Positions 15,371 to 22,645 of a stretch of 45,530 nucleotides of DNA are shown here, piece after piece. A model generated the notes under the pieces. It did not search any database. It saw nothing but the letters and a program-made list of their open reading frames with translations, and was not told where the DNA came from. This stretch comes from JAISST01 sp050434145. GTDB taxonomy: Bacteria > Fusobacteriota > Fusobacteriia > Fusobacteriales > Fusobacteriaceae. The stretch lies in NCBI RefSeq assembly GCF_050434145.1, contig NZ_JBNPVX010000021.1, positions 1-45,530 on the forward strand, in the 5' to 3' direction. Numbering within the stretch: the stretch's first letter is position 1; each line of letters starts with the position of its first letter. The translations under genes were made by a program, and so were the position numbers.

Positions 15371-15669
15371 ATGAAGTATAGTAAAGAATTTAAAACTTTT
15401 TCTGGTCAAGTACAAATATTAGAAGATAGAGGGCTTCTCTTTAATTCGATCACCAAATCTGATGCAGAAAATATTCTATCACATATAAATTATTATAAAT
15501 TCAGTAATTATAATAATATAAAGAATTATTAAAAGCAATAGAACCAGCTTATGATTATACAATTTTAAGAGATTTAATTAATAACTTCTTTTCAAAATAT
15601 CAAAATTTATTGTTAAAATTTGGAATAAGAAATAAAAATATTGGATTAATAAAATCTATCTCAATATAA
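15371..15669 (+). pseudogene. Truncated Abi_2-family (AbiD/AbiF) abortive infection gene
   Basis: The first 53 codons are a good Abi_2 N-terminus: MKYSKEFKTFSGQVQILEDR, then GLLF and HINYYKFSNY, matching the family pattern K-F-T-x-x-x-Q-I-x-x-L-x-x-R-G-L followed by YY-x-x-Y. A stop falls at 15530-15532. A second open stretch in another frame (from about 15517, KELLKAIEPAYDYTILRDL) runs to a stop at 15667-15669. Full-length members have roughly 300 residues with HEPN-type RxxxxH motifs; no such motif remains. The gene has therefore lost most of its length and its frame, and cannot be active. Confidence 0.7.
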
Positions 15670-15786
15670 AATATTATTCAAACATAAAAAACTGACATCT
15701 TGATAACTCTCATATATAACACTAATAATGTAGATAGGGGTGATGTAAAATAACACGCTGGGAATACTAAACTAGTTGAAACTTAG

Positions 15787-15987
15787 GCAGATAGGTACAT
15801 ATCAGCATTTGAGAAAGAACAGAATAAGCTAGTCATCAAAAGAGTGTTCGAAGAGGCAGAGAAAACGAATAAATTTGATAGTATGAAAAAGCATATCAAA
15901 GAAGTATTTAAAAATTATAAAGTTATCCAGAAGAAAAGAAATTATCTAATAGAGCATCTTGGGAATATCACTATAAAAAAAATTTAA
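15787..15987 (+). pseudogene. C-terminal remnant of an unidentified gene
   Basis: An open frame of 66 codons with no start near its beginning reads RYISAFEKEQNKLVIKRVF, continues FDSMKKHIKEVFKNYKVI and ends GNITIKKI. It is helical and Lys/Glu rich and ends 12 bases before the exported-protein gene at 16000. A stop in frame lies immediately upstream. I recognise no family. It may be the end of a gene deleted by the same event that broke the Abi_2 gene. Confidence 0.3.
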
Positions 15988-15999
15988 AAGGAGAAAATA

Positions 16000-16752
16000 A
16001 TGCGAAAAATATTGATATTGGTATTATTAATAAGTTCTGTTTTGATGGGAAAATGGAGTAAATGGTCACATTATCCACAGAGGGACTCCTCAGGAAAAAT
16101 ATATAATTATAAAAATTGGAAAAGTGAATTTGATAAAAGGAAAGATGATTTTTCTGGAGCAGATGCAGATGAGATGGCAAAATTACTTTGGCGAAAGGAT
16201 AATATTACTATTAAAAATGATAGAAATGAAGGAGTAAGTTCTATTTGGTTCAGCTGTTTTGCGTATGAAAAAGGAGAAGTATCAACTTATACAATGTTTT
16301 TGGGATTGCCAGCTGGGAGCAAGATAAAGCACAAAGAACGTGAGAATCCTGGGTATGTTGAATTCCAAGTTGATGATAATAAAATTATCAGAATATATTA
16401 TTTTTATGTTATTGATAGTCCTAAGTTTGAGTTATATACAGGGTTCAATCATGAGAAGGAAAAAGAATATATATTTTGCAATATTTTTATGGATAAATCA
16501 AATGATAAAGAGCTAATAAGGCAATTGAAATTAGGCAAAAATTTAAATATTAAAATACAAATGGAAGATAGTGTAATAGAGACAGATATTCCATTGAAAG
16601 GTGCAGCTAAATTAATAAAGAAACTAGAGGAAACAGAGTTGAAAAAAGATGTGGAGAAGGGAAAATACAGGGAACTTTTATGGAAACTTCGAGAAGAACT
16701 GCAAAAGAAACCACCAAAAAACGCACCAGTGATTGAATCAACGGAGATATGA
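16000..16752 (+). CDS. Exported protein, unknown function (distant relative of the lipoprotein at 2648)
   Basis: The 250-residue product has a signal peptide, MRKILILVLLISSVLMG, with likely cleavage before KWSKW. It lacks a lipobox Cys, so it should be periplasmic or secreted. A central beta-rich part is followed by NLNIKIQMED and ETDIPLKGAAKLIKKL, which align with KLKIIINNDE and ELPLKGFKKINKEM in the lipoprotein at 2648-3130. The last 55 residues are charged and helical and end with a Pro-rich KKPPKNAPV. AAAAGGAG precedes the start. A very strong terminator follows, so it is a single gene. Confidence 0.75.
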   Translation: MRKILILVLLISSVLMGKWSKWSHYPQRDSSGKIYNYKNWKSEFDKRKDDFSGADADEMAKLLWRKDNITIKNDRNEGVSSIWFSCFAYEKGEVSTYTMFLGLPAGSKIKHKERENPGYVEFQVDDNKIIRIYYFYVIDSPKFELYTGFNHEKEKEYIFCNIFMDKSNDKELIRQLKLGKNLNIKIQMEDSVIETDIPLKGAAKLIKKLEETELKKDVEKGKYRELLWKLREELQKKPPKNAPVIESTEI

Positions 16753-16774
16753 AGTATAGAAATAATATTTTTGA

Positions 16775-16806
16775 AGTTGAGAGGAATACCTCTCAACTAA
16801 TTTTTT
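16775..16806 (+). terminator. Terminator after the exported-protein gene
   Basis: A perfect 10-bp stem, AGTTGAGAGG (16775-16784) with CCTCTCAACT (16789-16798), loop AATA, then AATTTTTT. Confidence 0.9.
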
Positions 16807-16832
16807 ACTAATATCTTTTGATGCAAAATAGA

Positions 16833-17369
16833 TTACATATCATAATATCCCATTTGCATAAAAGCAGCTGTACCATCATCAGCTATAACTATACCAACAT
16901 ATGTAAATTGTATTGTTTTTGAGTTTACCTTTTTAGCCATAGATGCTATGTCGTCTGCAGAAACATTAAACTTTTTTTTGAATAAAGCTACAGCTTCTGT
17001 AAATGGAACATTTGGATCTATATCGAAGACTAATGCATAATCAACAGATTTTGAACTTCCACGTTTTGTAAAATATGATACTTTAAATTTGTCAGTTATT
17101 TTTTTAAATTTGACTTTATCAGTTGCAGTGCATTAAAAATCACCTTTATCAGCAGATTTTGTCTTATATGATGAAGCTCTTCCATCTAATATCATTTCTT
17201 GAAGTTTTCCAAAATAGTGAATTTCCTTCTTTTCTCTAAAATCCTTAAGAGATTTGATGGTTAGATTTTTTTGTAGAGTTTTTATAGTAGGGTTATCTTT
17301 TTTTTGCAAATCCTACAGTAGATAATGTAAATAATAATAACAAAGTGATAATAAATTTTTTTTAGTCAT
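16833..17369 (-). pseudogene. Dead paralogue of the exported protein at 18703-19239
   Basis: The remnant is exactly 537 bp, the same as the intact copy. In its C-terminal part the match is clear: ADDGTAAFMQMGYYDM here, ADDGTAAFVYIGYFSN there. Three lesions are visible. The first A tract after the start has 8 A where 9 would keep the signal peptide in frame. A second tract after the signal peptide has 8 where 7 would fit, which restores the frame. A TAA nonsense codon then replaces the Tyr of DFYST (near 17131). In the corrected frame the signal peptide reads IITLLLLFTLSTVGFA. Confidence 0.85.
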
Positions 17370-17593
17370 ATTTCCTCACAGACTTGAGTTTGATTTTTTT
17401 ATATTATAGATGTAAATGGGAATAAAAGCAAATAAATATTAATTAGAAAAGAATAAGACATTTTTAGGACATAAAGCTATGGTATGTTGTGTGGTTTTCT
17501 TAGTGTTATATGATAAAATGATAAAAAAAGTAAAATATACAGTCTTTGCAGTTGAAGGTGTTAGATTAGGTCTTTTTAATAATTTTAAGATTG

Positions 17594-17622
17594 TTGACAT
17601 TAATTAGATATGATGCTATAAT
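17594..17622 (+). promoter_or_regulatory. Consensus promoter of wzz copy 1
   Basis: Perfect TTGACA (17594-17599), 17 bases, perfect TATAAT (17617-17622), with TGC before the -10 as in an extended promoter. The ATG at 17669 lies about 40 bases after the expected start. Confidence 0.85.
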
Positions 17623-17668
17623 TTATAAGGATTTTGTAAGAAAAATTGCACAATTTTTTGGAGGAAAA

Positions 17669-18637
17669 ATGAAGAACAATTTAAATGTTTATGATAGGGA
17701 TTATATAAAGGCTGATGATGAGATAAATCTATATGAAGTTCTGGATATAATATTGAAAAGAAAACTATTGATATGTATAATATTAATTTTTGGAATAATA
17801 TTATCTTTCTGTACTGGAAAATATTATGCAAAGAATATAAAAAAAGAAAAATATGCACAAGATTTTGCAATAAACTATAATATTTTTAATGATGTGACAT
17901 TACTTAATGCTGAAAATTTTAGCACAGTGCGAGTATTATCATTGTTGAATGATGATGATGTAATTAGTGAATTTTACACATTAGATTCATTAAAAGAAAT
18001 TTATGAAAAAAATAAAAATAATGAAAATGATGAAGACATAGAAAAAAGAAAATTTCTGAAGAAAATATTAACCATTAACTCCTCACAAGATAAACAAGAA
18101 GAAATATCGCTAAATTTAAAGCAATATACAATATTAGCAGCAGTTCCAGTCAACAATAAAAAACTTGCTCAAGACTTAGTGAATAAATTTATGGAAATAA
18201 TAGATAGAAAAATAAATGTTGCTTTTATAGAAAAGATAAAAAAAATAGGAGAATTTAATGAAAGCAACTTAAAGAATTATAAAAATGAATTAAAAGCAGA
18301 TAATGAAAATGTAATAAAATATGAATTAAATAATTTGAAAACAGAAAGTGTAGATGTAGTAATGAAATACTCTAATCCTGGAATATATGCTGAGATTAAT
18401 AAAAGTTTAAAATTTTATGAGGACAGCTCTTCACTAGAATCAAGTGTTAAATTTATAGAGAAAAAATTAGAAAATAGTGATCTAGTTGAGAAATTTACCT
18501 CTGTTTATGTAGTGGAAACAAAAAGCTATAGTTTGATAATTCTGCTTATTGGTTCTTTATTAAGTTTATTTTTAGGAATTTTTATTGCATTTACTTTAGA
18601 GTTTGTAGAAAATTATAAAAAAAGAGAAAAACAATAA
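17669..18637 (+). CDS. wzz: Wzz-type polysaccharide chain-length regulator, copy 1
   Basis: The 322-residue inner-membrane protein has the two-helix Wzz plan. A cytoplasmic N-terminus (EINLYEVLDIILKRK) leads into TM1 (about 41-58, ICIILIFGIILSFC), then a long coiled periplasmic part, then TM2 near the C-terminus (SLIILLIGSLLSLFLGIF). Such proteins control the number of repeat units added by Wzy. The start at 17669 follows GGAGG; a longer frame from 17591 overlaps the promoter and is rejected. It is about as long as copy 2 at 19525 and similar along its length. The C-terminal tyrosine cluster of kinase-type Wzc is absent. Confidence 0.85.
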   Translation: MKNNLNVYDRDYIKADDEINLYEVLDIILKRKLLICIILIFGIILSFCTGKYYAKNIKKEKYAQDFAINYNIFNDVTLLNAENFSTVRVLSLLNDDDVISEFYTLDSLKEIYEKNKNNENDEDIEKRKFLKKILTINSSQDKQEEISLNLKQYTILAAVPVNNKKLAQDLVNKFMEIIDRKINVAFIEKIKKIGEFNESNLKNYKNELKADNENVIKYELNNLKTESVDVVMKYSNPGIYAEINKSLKFYEDSSSLESSVKFIEKKLENSDLVEKFTSVYVVETKSYSLIILLIGSLLSLFLGIFIAFTLEFVENYKKREKQ

Positions 18638-18653
18638 AATAAAAATATAAATC

Positions 18654-18680
18654 AAAAAATGCCACACTCATGGTGTGGCA
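18654..18680 (-). terminator. Terminator of the minus-strand exported-protein gene
   Basis: A perfect 8-bp stem, TGCCACAC (18660-18667) with GTGTGGCA (18673-18680). On the minus strand it is followed by six T residues. On the plus strand the T tract is missing, though it may still slow transcripts from wzz copy 1. Confidence 0.8.
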
Positions 18681-18702
18681 CTAAAAAATGGGAAAAACTA
18701 AA

Positions 18703-19239
18703 TTATTGATTACTAAAATATCCTATATAAACAAAGGCGGCAGTCCCATCATCAGCAATAGCAACTCCATTATAAGTGAATTTTCTATTTGAATTTACTT
18801 GTGAGAAGATGTTTGAATTCTCTTTATGTGAAACTTCAAAACTTTTTATTGCAATGGATTTTGCATCTTCAAAAGAGACTTCTGAATTTATTCCACATAT
18901 CATAATATAAGGGATTGTATTGGAACGATTTTTTTTTGCAAAATATTCTAGTTTAAATTTTTTAACAATTTCGTTGAAAGAGTTTTCATTTATTGCTGTG
19001 GAATAAAAGTCACAATTATTTGAATTTTGTGGTATATATGAGGAAGCATGTCCAGAATTTATCAGTGTCTGTAATTCTTTAAAATAAAGGATTTCTCTTT
19101 TTTCTTTATAACTATTGAGTAATTTAATATTGAGGTTTTTTTGTATATTTTTTAAAGAAGTTATCTCCTCATTCGAGGCAAATGTTGCATATAGTGTGAT
19201 ATTAAAAAAAAGAAATAGAATAATAAAATTTTTTTTCAT
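18703..19239 (-). CDS. Exported protein, unknown function, paired with wzz
   Basis: The 178-residue protein has a signal peptide (MKKNFIILFLFFNITLYATF, cleavage probably after FAS). The mature part has no domain I recognise. A conserved C-terminal end, VAIADDGTAAFVYIGYF, is shared with the dead copy at 16833. Two lone cysteines in the middle (NNCDFYS and MICGINS) could form a disulfide. It is transcribed away from wzz copy 2 and shares the intergenic promoter region with it, and the pair has been duplicated together, which hints at a link with chain-length control or envelope assembly. That link is inference. Confidence 0.8.
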   Translation of the reverse strand: MKKNFIILFLFFNITLYATFASNEEITSLKNIQKNLNIKLLNSYKEKREILYFKELQTLINSGHASSYIPQNSNNCDFYSTAINENSFNEIVKKFKLEYFAKKNRSNTIPYIMICGINSEVSFEDAKSIAIKSFEVSHKENSNIFSQVNSNRKFTYNGVAIADDGTAAFVYIGYFSNQ

Positions 19240-19453
19240 GAAACCTCCTTTTATAAAATGTCGGAGCTGTTAAAAATTGTATTGTAAATAATAAGGTAAA
19301 AATAAACTAATGAGTGATTATTCTTGTCTAAAAATTGTGAGGTTAGATATATTATAGATGTTTTTATAAAAAAAATCAAATAAATTTCATATAAAGTAAA
19401 GCTGTTATTTAGAAAATGTGCTATATTAGTTGGATTTTTTAGTTTTATGATTA

Positions 19454-19482
19454 TTGACATTGGGTTTGGATGGTGATATAAT
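19454..19482 (+). promoter_or_regulatory. Consensus promoter of wzz copy 2 and the glycan cluster
   Basis: Perfect TTGACA (19454-19459), 17 bases, perfect TATAAT (19477-19482). The flanking ATTGACATT and upstream TTTTA-GATT match the promoter of copy 1. No strong terminator is seen in the next 18 kb on the plus strand, so it may drive a very long transcript. Confidence 0.85.
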
Positions 19483-19524
19483 AATTTACGGCAAACTCTT
19501 GATAAATATTGCATGGAGGAATAG

Positions 19525-20499
19525 ATGAAAAATAATATTACCCCCTATAAAAAAGATTATGATGAGGAAAATGAAATAAATTTATATGAGCTATTAGATA
19601 TTATTTTAAAAAGAAAGATGATTATAATTATAGTTACAGTACTAGGAACTATATTATCTTTTGGTAGTGCATTATATTATTCCAAAAATATAAGCAAAGA
19701 AAAATATGCTCAAAATTTTACTGTTAATTATAATATTTTTAATGAGGATGAATTAATAAAAACTGGAAATTTGAAAACAATTGAAATTTTGACTCTATTA
19801 AATAACAATGATGTTGTAGATGAATTTTTTGAAATTGATAAATTGAGAGAAATTTATGAAAAGAAAAATAAAAAAATCTTATCAGGAAATGAAGAGATTT
19901 TAAGGAAGAGATTATTCCTAAAAAAAATATTGACGATTAATCTTCAAGATGAAAAACAAAATGAATTATCTTTTGGTGTAAAAAAATATATTGTTACAGC
20001 AGATGTCGAGAAGAAAAGTGATATACAAAATATATTAATTGATAAAGTCTTAGAGATTGTTGAAAGAAAAGTAGATACAGAGTTTGTACACAAATTAGAA
20101 AGAATAGATTCATTTAATAAGGAAAATATTGAAAAGTATTTGTTAGCATTAAAAGAAAATGATAAAGATTTCAACATACTTGAAGAAGTAAAAGATGTTA
20201 GAGTAGAAAATGTTGATTCTATAATAAAATATATTAATCCATCATTATATGTAACTATTACAGAAAATATTAATAACTATAAAAAATCTATTGAGTTAGA
20301 TAAAAAAATAGAAATTGTAAAAGAAAAAATGAAAGATAATAATTTATTAGAAGTGGACACTTCCATATATATGATAGAAAAGAGGGGTTATGCTAAAATA
20401 ATATTATTAATAGGAGCTTTGTTTAGTGTGGTTTTAGGAATTTGCTTGGCCTTTGTAAAAGAATTTTGGAATGGCTATAAAAATAAACATACTGATTAA
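19525..20499 (+). CDS. wzz: Wzz-type polysaccharide chain-length regulator, copy 2
   Basis: The 324-residue paralogue of copy 1 has the same order: NEINLYELLDIILKRKM, TM1 (about 31-50, IIIIVTVLGTILSF), a long helical periplasmic region and TM2 (AKIILLIGALFSVVLGICLAF). Shared stretches include KEKYAQNFTVNYNIFN near residue 56. It starts after TGGAGG and is followed 21 bases later by the phosphoglycosyltransferase, so it heads the biosynthesis operon and is probably the main length regulator of the cluster. Confidence 0.87.
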   Translation: MKNNITPYKKDYDEENEINLYELLDIILKRKMIIIIVTVLGTILSFGSALYYSKNISKEKYAQNFTVNYNIFNEDELIKTGNLKTIEILTLLNNNDVVDEFFEIDKLREIYEKKNKKILSGNEEILRKRLFLKKILTINLQDEKQNELSFGVKKYIVTADVEKKSDIQNILIDKVLEIVERKVDTEFVHKLERIDSFNKENIEKYLLALKENDKDFNILEEVKDVRVENVDSIIKYINPSLYVTITENINNYKKSIELDKKIEIVKEKMKDNNLLEVDTSIYMIEKRGYAKIILLIGALFSVVLGICLAFVKEFWNGYKNKHTD

Positions 20500-20520
20500 T
20501 ACTTATTGAGGGGATTGATT

Positions 20521-21882
20521 ATGAAGAGGCATTTTATCAAAATTTTTATAATAGCTTTACAGTTCGCCTTTTATTTTTTTATAAATAAAGCTTTCCATGT
20601 ACATGATAGAATAATGTATAATACTTTTTTTATTTATCTTGTTCTGACTTTTACTAAGAATATGTATTCTTTTAAAACTATATTAGTTTGGGAAGAGATA
20701 AAGAGACAGATAAAGGTTCATGCGCAATATATGATGGTTATGCTTATTAATGATATTGCATTTTGGGGTCAGCAATATATTGTAGTGCATCTAGTAATAG
20801 GTGCAACTTTTACGTTTTTTAATATTGGAATATTGTCATTAACAAGGAAAATATTTAAAAATTATTTAAAAAAGAATTTGATAATAATTGGTATAGGAAA
20901 TACAGCTAAAAAATTAACAAATGTAATAAAGAAAAATGGATTTACATTGTATGATTTATTAGGATATGTATCAGTAAATAATATACCTGGCATAGCTCAG
21001 ACTATTAATGTGGATGAAGGTAAAATATTGGGTGATTATGAAAATCTAGAAACAATCATTGATAATAACAAAATAAAAGAAGTAATTATTGCTGTACCAT
21101 TGGCAAATAATGAACAGATGAATGATATTGTAGATAAATTGGATGGGAAGGTAAGTAAGATCAAATTCATTCCAGAATTTAATGGACAGTACACATTTAA
21201 TAGCAGAATTGAAGATTATGATGGAATAATGGTGATATCTTCTTATAATGGGATGAAGGTGTTAACTGGGCGAATGATGAAACGGATTATAGATATTGTT
21301 GGTGCTATTGTTGGACTGGGATTAGTAGGAATTACAACACTAGTGTTTGCTAGAAAAATAAAAAAAGATGGTGGAAAGATATTTTTTAAACATAATCGAG
21401 TTGGAAAGGATTTGAAGCCTTTTAAAATGTATAAATATCGTACAATGTATGTTAATGCTGAGGAGAAACTGCAAGAGCTTTTAGATAGTGATGAAAAAAT
21501 AAAAAAAGAGTTTTATAAGAATTTCAAATTAAAGAATGATCCTAGAATTACATCAGTAGGCAAATTCTTAAGAGAAAGCTCACTGGATGAGTTACCTCAA
21601 TTTATAAATGTTCTAAAAGGTGAGATGAGCCTTGTGGGACCGAGACCTGTAGTTGAAAAAGAAGTTGAAATGTACTATGGAAAAGAAATGAGTAAAAAGA
21701 TATTTATGGTAAAACCAGGAATTACTGGCATGTGGCAAGCACATGGTCGGTCTGATGTAGAAAATTATGATGAGAGAATAGCATTGGATTTGTATTACAT
21801 AAGAAACTGGTCTTTATGGCTTGATATAGTTATAATGATAAAAACAGTAAGGAATGTTTTGGAAAAAAAGGGGGCATATTAA
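20521..21882 (+). CDS. Undecaprenyl-phosphate sugar-1-phosphate transferase (WbaP/WcaJ type)
   Basis: The 453-residue membrane enzyme transfers the first sugar-1-phosphate to undecaprenyl phosphate, starting each repeat unit. Several N-terminal TM helices are followed by a Rossmann-like central domain (IIGIGNTAKKLTNVIKKNG) and the catalytic C-terminal domain. The catalytic part shows KRIIDIVGAI, HNRVGKDLKPFKMYKYRTM, the DE pair in SSLDELPQFINVLKGEMSLV, GPRPVV and GITGMWQ. GRSDVENYDERIALD resembles WbaP, which uses UDP-galactose; UDP-glucose (WcaJ) cannot be excluded. The ATG at 20521 follows GAGGGG; an in-frame TTG upstream is less likely. Confidence 0.92.
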   Translation: MKRHFIKIFIIALQFAFYFFINKAFHVHDRIMYNTFFIYLVLTFTKNMYSFKTILVWEEIKRQIKVHAQYMMVMLINDIAFWGQQYIVVHLVIGATFTFFNIGILSLTRKIFKNYLKKNLIIIGIGNTAKKLTNVIKKNGFTLYDLLGYVSVNNIPGIAQTINVDEGKILGDYENLETIIDNNKIKEVIIAVPLANNEQMNDIVDKLDGKVSKIKFIPEFNGQYTFNSRIEDYDGIMVISSYNGMKVLTGRMMKRIIDIVGAIVGLGLVGITTLVFARKIKKDGGKIFFKHNRVGKDLKPFKMYKYRTMYVNAEEKLQELLDSDEKIKKEFYKNFKLKNDPRITSVGKFLRESSLDELPQFINVLKGEMSLVGPRPVVEKEVEMYYGKEMSKKIFMVKPGITGMWQAHGRSDVENYDERIALDLYYIRNWSLWLDIVIMIKTVRNVLEKKGAY

Positions 21883-21883
21883 A

Positions 21884-22633
21884 ATGATGCCATTGGTGAG
21901 TATAGTAATGCCTGTTTATAATGCAGAAAAGTATTTGACCAAATCTATAGAATCTGTAATAATGCAAACATATTCAAATTGGGAATTGTTATTAATAGAT
22001 GATTGTTCACAAGATGACAGTAGTAAACTTATGAAGAGTTTTCAGGAAAAAGACGCTCGAATAAAGGGAATTAAAAATTCTGTAAATAAAGGTGCAGCAT
22101 ATTCTAGAAATATTGGAATTGAAAATTCTACAGGGTGTTATATAGCTTTTCTTGATAGTGATGATATATGGAATAAAGATAAATTAGAAAATCAGATAAA
22201 GTTTATGATAAAAAATGATGTTTTAATGTGCCATAGTGATTATAATTTTATAGATGAAAATGGTTTATATATAAAAAAAATAAATACAGATAAAGAATTG
22301 TGTTATAAAAAATTACTTAAAGAAAATCAAATAAGAACATCTTTTTTGGTTATAAAAAAAGAAATTGTTGGAGACATTAAATTTCCTGATGTTAAACATG
22401 AAGATTTTGCTTTTTTTTTAGATTTGTTGAGCACCAATAAAATAAAATCTGTGCGAAATAATTGTATAGGTGGTGCTTATAGGGTAATGTCACATAGTCT
22501 ATCTTCTAACAAGATAAAAAGTGCAATTTGGACATGGAAAATATATAAAGATTATTTAAAATTAAACTATTTTAGTAGTATGTATTATTTTTCATTTTAT
22601 GTAATACGTTGTATAAAAAAATATAAGAAATAG
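21884..22633 (+). CDS. Glycosyltransferase family 2
   Basis: The 249-residue GT-A enzyme opens with VSIVMPVYNAEKYLTKSIES, the nucleotide-binding start of family 2. ELLLIDDCSQDDS and the metal-binding LDSDDIWN (DxD equivalent) follow. It should add one sugar to the lipid-linked repeat unit on the cytoplasmic face of the membrane. The start at 21884 is one base past the stop of the previous gene, so the two are probably translationally coupled. The specificity is not readable. It is short, with a basic C-terminus that could be membrane associated. Confidence 0.9.
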   Translation: MMPLVSIVMPVYNAEKYLTKSIESVIMQTYSNWELLLIDDCSQDDSSKLMKSFQEKDARIKGIKNSVNKGAAYSRNIGIENSTGCYIAFLDSDDIWNKDKLENQIKFMIKNDVLMCHSDYNFIDENGLYIKKINTDKELCYKKLLKENQIRTSFLVIKKEIVGDIKFPDVKHEDFAFFLDLLSTNKIKSVRNNCIGGAYRVMSHSLSSNKIKSAIWTWKIYKDYLKLNYFSSMYYFSFYVIRCIKKYKK

Positions 22634-22645
22634 AGGTATGTAAAA

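Larger units (their letters stand above)
16833..20499. repeat. Tandem duplication of an exported-protein / wzz divergent pair
   Basis: Unit 1 is the dead exported gene (minus) plus wzz copy 1 (plus), 16833-18637. Unit 2 is the intact exported gene (minus) plus wzz copy 2 (plus), 18703-20499. The divergent promoters are also related: both carry a TTTTA-GATT-TTGACATT core and a 17-base spacer to TATAAT. Protein divergence is considerable, so the duplication is old. Confidence 0.8.

Noticed and set aside
17591..17668. A 26-residue N-terminal extension of Wzz copy 1
   Set aside because: It overlaps a perfect TTGACA-17-TATAAT promoter, and GGAGG marks the ATG at 17669.
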